Source: Armatimonadota bacterium (GTDB lineage: Bacteria; Armatimonadota; SYMT01). Taken from it: 8,027 bases of DNA. The stretch is taken from positions 1 through 8,027 of the forward strand of contig JAJFMS010000185.1 of NCBI GenBank assembly GCA_020696885.1. Reading direction: 5' to 3'. Numbering within the stretch: position 1 is the first letter of the stretch; every line of letters begins with the position of its first letter. A program made the position numbers and the translations under genes. The notes beneath the pieces were generated by a model. The model did no database searches. It was not told where the DNA came from and saw only the letters and a list, made by a program, of their open reading frames with translations. Below, piece after piece: positions 5,968-8,027 of this stretch.

Positions 5968-5972
5968 GGAGG
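5968..5972 (+). promoter_or_regulatory. Strong Shine-Dalgarno upstream of the 32-codon ORF
   Basis: GGAGG ends 7 nt before ATG 5980, ideal spacing. It is a better ribosome site than the one in front of the creatininase-family gene itself (GGTGAG, 6058-6063, 4 nt before ATG 6068). This suggests that ribosomes first load at the short upstream ORF. Confidence 0.65.
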
Positions 5973-5979
5973 CAAACCC

Positions 5980-6078
5980 ATGGCAACCCGACGCGAGTGC
6001 ATCCAGATGGCGGCGTTCTTCCCCGGCAACCTGGGGTGGCGGCAGTCCAACGCCGCTGGTGAGATCCATGCGCGATGA
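5980..6078 (+). CDS. Putative short upstream (leader) ORF overlapping the creatininase-family gene
   Basis: This is a 32-aa ORF, starting MATRRECIQMAAFFPG and ending in AGEIHAR. Evidence for translation is the GGAGG at 5968-5972 with 7-nt spacing. Its last 11 bases, ATGCGCGATGA, contain the ATG (6068) of the next gene in another frame, so its stop at 6076-6078 would place terminating ribosomes on that start. It could be a translational coupler or regulatory leader peptide. The beginning TRRECIQMAAF faintly recalls a twin-arginine signal, so it could also be the remnant of an N-terminal export signal cut off by a frameshift. There is no run of regulatory codons typical of amino-acid attenuators. 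I do not recognise a family. Confidence 0.4.
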   Translation: MATRRECIQMAAFFPGNLGWRQSNAAGEIHAR

Positions 6079-6964
6079 GGTGAGATGGGAGCGGATGTTC
6101 CCGGACGAGCTGGAAGTGGCGTTCGCGCGTTGTCCGGTGGCCTACTTCCCCTACGGGCTCTGTGAGCCGCACGGCCCCCAGAATGCCGTGGGTCTGGATG
6201 CGCTCAAGGCGCACGGCATCGCCTGCGCCGCGGCCAGGGCGCACGGAGGCATCGTGGCTCCGGCGGACTACTGGCACATCCATGAGCTGGGCAACTACGC
6301 CTGCTGGGCGGAGCGGACCGTCGGCCAGGTGGACCGGAGCTGGCTCACCTGCATGCCGCCCTGGCAGCACTTCCGCAACGTGCTGTACCACGTGCGCATG
6401 GCGGACCGCCTCGGGTTCAAAGCGGCGATCTTCCTCACCGGTCACTACGGCCCGAACTGGCAGGACCTCAAGTCGCTGCTGGACTGGGTGCAGCCGCACG
6501 TGGGCACCCGCCTGTTCGGGCTGCCGGACTTCGAGGCGAACCAGCCCGGCTTCGACGGCGACGGCGCCTCGGGCGACCACGCCGGCAAGGTGGAGACGTC
6601 CCTGCTCTGGGCGTTGGAGCCGGAGTGCGTGGATCTGTCCCGCCTGCCGGCGCCCGACGCCCCCGGACCACACTTCGCCATGGGCGCCAGCGCCCCCGAA
6701 TCGAACCGCCGGACCGGTGAGCGGATGGTGGCGGACGAAGTCGCCTGGCTCGGGAAGAAGGCTTGTGAGCTGCAGGAGGAGTACGACCGGCTGCTCCCAA
6801 GCCACCGTCTGCAGACCTTCGAGGACGTGGAGGTGGTGTGGGAGACGGTTGTCCGTCCGCGGATCACTGAGTTGAAGACCATGAACCAGTTCCCCGAGGG
6901 GCGAGAACCCCCGCCAGAGGGATCGGTCTGGCACGCAAACTGGCGCATTCCTGCCCGCGGCTGA
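6068..6964 (+). CDS. Creatininase-family metal-dependent amidohydrolase
   Basis: This is a cytosolic enzyme of 298 aa, somewhat longer than the typical 240-260. The family binds two divalent metals and opens cyclic or linear amide bonds (creatinine; FAPy in archaeal flavin synthesis; the mycofactocin precursor peptide). Metal-site motifs are in order: PYGLCEPHGPQN with E33 and H35, D44 in GLD, H126 in GHYGPN, then H171-A-G and E176-T-S in DHAGKVETS. E33, H35 and D44 fall almost exactly at the E34/H36/D45 ligands of Pseudomonas creatininase. GHYGPN replaces the usual GHGGN or GHYEN, so a second-metal ligand may differ. ATG 6068 was chosen because the frame upstream of it (to 5888) has no family character. 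A modest GGTGAG lies 4 nt before. The substrate is unknown: no creatinine or flavin genes are nearby. Confidence 0.9.
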   Translation: MRDEVRWERMFPDELEVAFARCPVAYFPYGLCEPHGPQNAVGLDALKAHGIACAAARAHGGIVAPADYWHIHELGNYACWAERTVGQVDRSWLTCMPPWQHFRNVLYHVRMADRLGFKAAIFLTGHYGPNWQDLKSLLDWVQPHVGTRLFGLPDFEANQPGFDGDGASGDHAGKVETSLLWALEPECVDLSRLPAPDAPGPHFAMGASAPESNRRTGERMVADEVAWLGKKACELQEEYDRLLPSHRLQTFEDVEVVWETVVRPRITELKTMNQFPEGREPPPEGSVWHANWRIPARG

Positions 6965-7026
6965 CTGCCGCCGCGTGCATTCCATGCTGCAAGCGAAGTC
7001 GGAGACGGCGAACGAGCAGGCGTCTT

Positions 7027-7089
7027 GTAAATGGTGATCAGTGATGCGTAACGGCTCTCTCCCCTTACGCATTACGAATCACGCTTTAC
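7027..7089. repeat. Inverted repeat built of 7-bp units (GTRAWNN)
   Basis: The left arm (7027-7051) reads GTAAATG, GTGATCA, GTGATGC, GTAA. The right arm (7065-7089), on the other strand, reads GTAAAGC, GTGATTC, GTAATGC, GTAA. The arms match at 20 of 25 positions with a 13-nt pyrimidine-rich loop; the inner 11 bp (7041-7051 with 7065-7075) have a single G/A difference. It is located 62 nt after the creatininase-family stop and about 100 nt before the promoter of the next gene. A transcript hairpin or terminator role is possible, but no T-run follows. Confidence 0.85.
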
Positions 7090-7188
7090 GGCCCCGCACG
7101 GCCCATCCAGTTCGTCTCACGTCTTCAGCCCCGATTGCAGGCCCGGACCGTGAAACGCGCCGTGGGCTGCCGTGGGCTGCCCTGCCCC

Positions 7189-7217
7189 TTGTCCAATCTT
7201 CGTTCAACAGCTATCAT
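7189..7217 (+). promoter_or_regulatory. Candidate sigma-70 type promoter for the Ldh_2 gene
   Basis: TTGTCC (7189-7194; 4 of 6 to TTGACA) and TATCAT (7212-7217; 5 of 6 to TATAAT) are separated by exactly 17 nt. Transcription would begin near 7224, giving a leader of about 70 nt before ATG 7294. It stands out in an otherwise GC-rich region, and is the best promoter match I found in the window. Confidence 0.55.
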
Positions 7218-7293
7218 CTCGATGTTCGAAGCGGTCTAAGTACCAGCAAGCGGGCAGAGATCCCGTCACCGAACGCCAGTTCAGGAGCCGCCC

Positions 7294-8027
7294 ATGCCCC
7301 AAGATCACTCCGGCACGCAGTTCCGGCCGGAGGCCCTGCGAGAGTTCGCTGAGGCTGCCTTCCGCGCCGTGGGCGTGCCGGCGGCGGACGCGTCCATCAC
7401 GGTGGATAACCTGATCGAGGCGAACCTCCGCGGAGTGGACACCCACGGGATTACCCGGGTGCTCGTGCCTTACATCCGCCGCATTCAGAAGGGGATGATG
7501 CTCCCGGTCACGGAAACCACCGTGGTACGCGAGCGCCCCGCTACCGCGCTGCTGGACGGCGGGAACGGCGTCGGGCAGGTCATCGCCGCGCGAGCGATGC
7601 GCCTCGCGATCGAGAAGGCTTCCGTTGCCGGCTGCGGCTGGGTGAGCGCCTTCCACAGCAACCACTTCGGCGCGGCCGCCTACTACGCGCAGATGGCCGT
7701 GGAGCGGGACATGGTCGGGATGATCGCCACCAACGGCCCCGCCGCCGTGGCTCCCTGGGGCGGCCGCCAGCCGATCCTCTCCACCAACCCGATCGCCTAC
7801 GCCGTTCCGGCCGGCAGCGAGCCGCCGGTGATCCTGGACATGGCCACCACCGTGGTCTCCCGCGGCCGCATCAACCTCTTCGCCAAGCAGAACCTCGAGA
7901 TCCCGCAGGGCTGGGCCCTGGATGAAGACGGCCGCCCCACCAACAACCCCCTGGCCGCGCTTCGAGGTACCCTGCTGCCCCTGGGCGGGTATAAGGGTTA
8001 TGGACTCTCGCTGGTGGTGGATCTCCT
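7294..8027 (+). CDS. Malate/L-lactate dehydrogenase-like (Ldh_2 family) oxidoreductase, 3' end outside window
   Basis: The window shows 244 codons of a family usually near 340-360 aa; the frame is open at the right edge. The Ldh_2 family is NAD(P)-dependent and reduces or oxidises 2-hydroxy/2-oxo acids such as malate, lactate, ureidoglycolate or 2,3-diketogulonate; it is unrelated in fold to classical LDH/MDH. Diagnostic segments are RGVDTHGITR (D49-T50-H51-G52, R55), FHSNHFGAAAYYA with the probable catalytic H121/H124 region, TNGPAAVAPWGG, STNPIAYAVP, ILDMATTVVSRGRI and GGYKGYGL (231-238, with Tyr where His is common). ATG 7294 is well placed: AGGAG (7283-7287) sits 6 nt upstream. A sigma-70-like promoter lies further upstream (7189-7217), so it is probably its own transcription unit. 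It is cytosolic, with no signal peptide. The substrate cannot be assigned. Confidence 0.93.
   Translation, partial: MPQDHSGTQFRPEALREFAEAAFRAVGVPAADASITVDNLIEANLRGVDTHGITRVLVPYIRRIQKGMMLPVTETTVVRERPATALLDGGNGVGQVIAARAMRLAIEKASVAGCGWVSAFHSNHFGAAAYYAQMAVERDMVGMIATNGPAAVAPWGGRQPILSTNPIAYAVPAGSEPPVILDMATTVVSRGRINLFAKQNLEIPQGWALDEDGRPTNNPLAALRGTLLPLGGYKGYGLSLVVDL

Larger units (their letters stand above)
6965..7293. other. 329-nt intergenic region before the Ldh_2 gene
   Basis: It contains the heptad inverted repeat (7027-7089), a perfect 10-bp duplication CGTGGGCTGC (7161-7170 and 7171-7180), a sigma-70-like promoter (7189-7217) and the AGGAG ribosome site (7283-7287). Just after the creatininase-family stop only a weak 4-bp hairpin is seen (GCAT-TCC-ATGC), so a terminator is not obvious unless the inverted repeat serves as one. 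No credible gene was found on either strand. Confidence 0.65.

Noticed and set aside
5888..6067. N-terminal extension of the creatininase-family protein
   Set aside because: Residues upstream of ATG 6068 are arginine/serine-rich shadow of another frame and carry no family character.
5909..7072. Minus-strand open frame of 387 codons across the creatininase-family gene
   Set aside because: Antisense to a gene with intact metal-site motifs; no family signature of its own.

Overview
The window reads as a high-GC bacterial chromosome segment. By eye it is roughly two-thirds G+C, with compact genes and a strong GC-ending codon bias. The gene set is an opportunistic sugar oxidoreductase, a ribose-type binding lipoprotein, a DUF2961/GH172 exported enzyme, a creatininase-family hydrolase and a malate/lactate-type dehydrogenase. 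The gaps are rich in short tandem repeats. This combination is what I would expect from an uncultured Armatimonadota- or Planctomycetota-like heterotroph, but that placement is inference: there is no rRNA or other phylogenetic marker here.

Layout. Positions 1-253 are non-coding and carry two short tandem repeat tracts. Three plus-strand genes follow as a likely carbohydrate unit: a Gfo/Idh/MocA oxidoreductase (254-1282), an ABC sugar-binding lipoprotein (1341-2369) and a secreted GH172-type enzyme with a C-terminal beta-sandwich (2374-3885). The first two are separated by a seven-copy 8-bp repeat followed by a GC hairpin; the last two are 4 nt apart. A purine/pyrimidine inverted element (3891-3969) lies between GH172 and a convergent minus-strand exported protein of unknown function (3976-4548). 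Then comes a 508-nt gap (4549-5056) holding a second, inverted and decayed copy of the repeat-plus-hairpin element. A minus-strand exported ankyrin-repeat protein (5057-5746) is divergent from a creatininase-family gene (6068-6964). The latter is preceded by a 32-codon ORF with a textbook Shine-Dalgarno that overlaps its start. A 329-nt gap with a heptad-based inverted repeat and a good sigma-70-like promoter leads into an Ldh_2-family dehydrogenase that runs off the right edge (7294-8027).

How the genes may work together (inference). The GH172 enzyme would release a furanoside sugar outside the cytoplasm, the lipoprotein would capture a monosaccharide for an ABC importer not in this window, and the Gfo/Idh/MocA enzyme would oxidise or epimerise a sugar in the cytosol. 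The creatininase-family and Ldh_2 genes are separate transcription units with uncertain substrates.

The most unusual signal is intergenic. Nearly every gap carries a different 6-8 bp periodic repeat, often in inverted pairs. One composite form (8-bp repeat fused to a GC hairpin) occurs twice in opposite orientation, and one copy supplies the apparent start codon of the binding lipoprotein.
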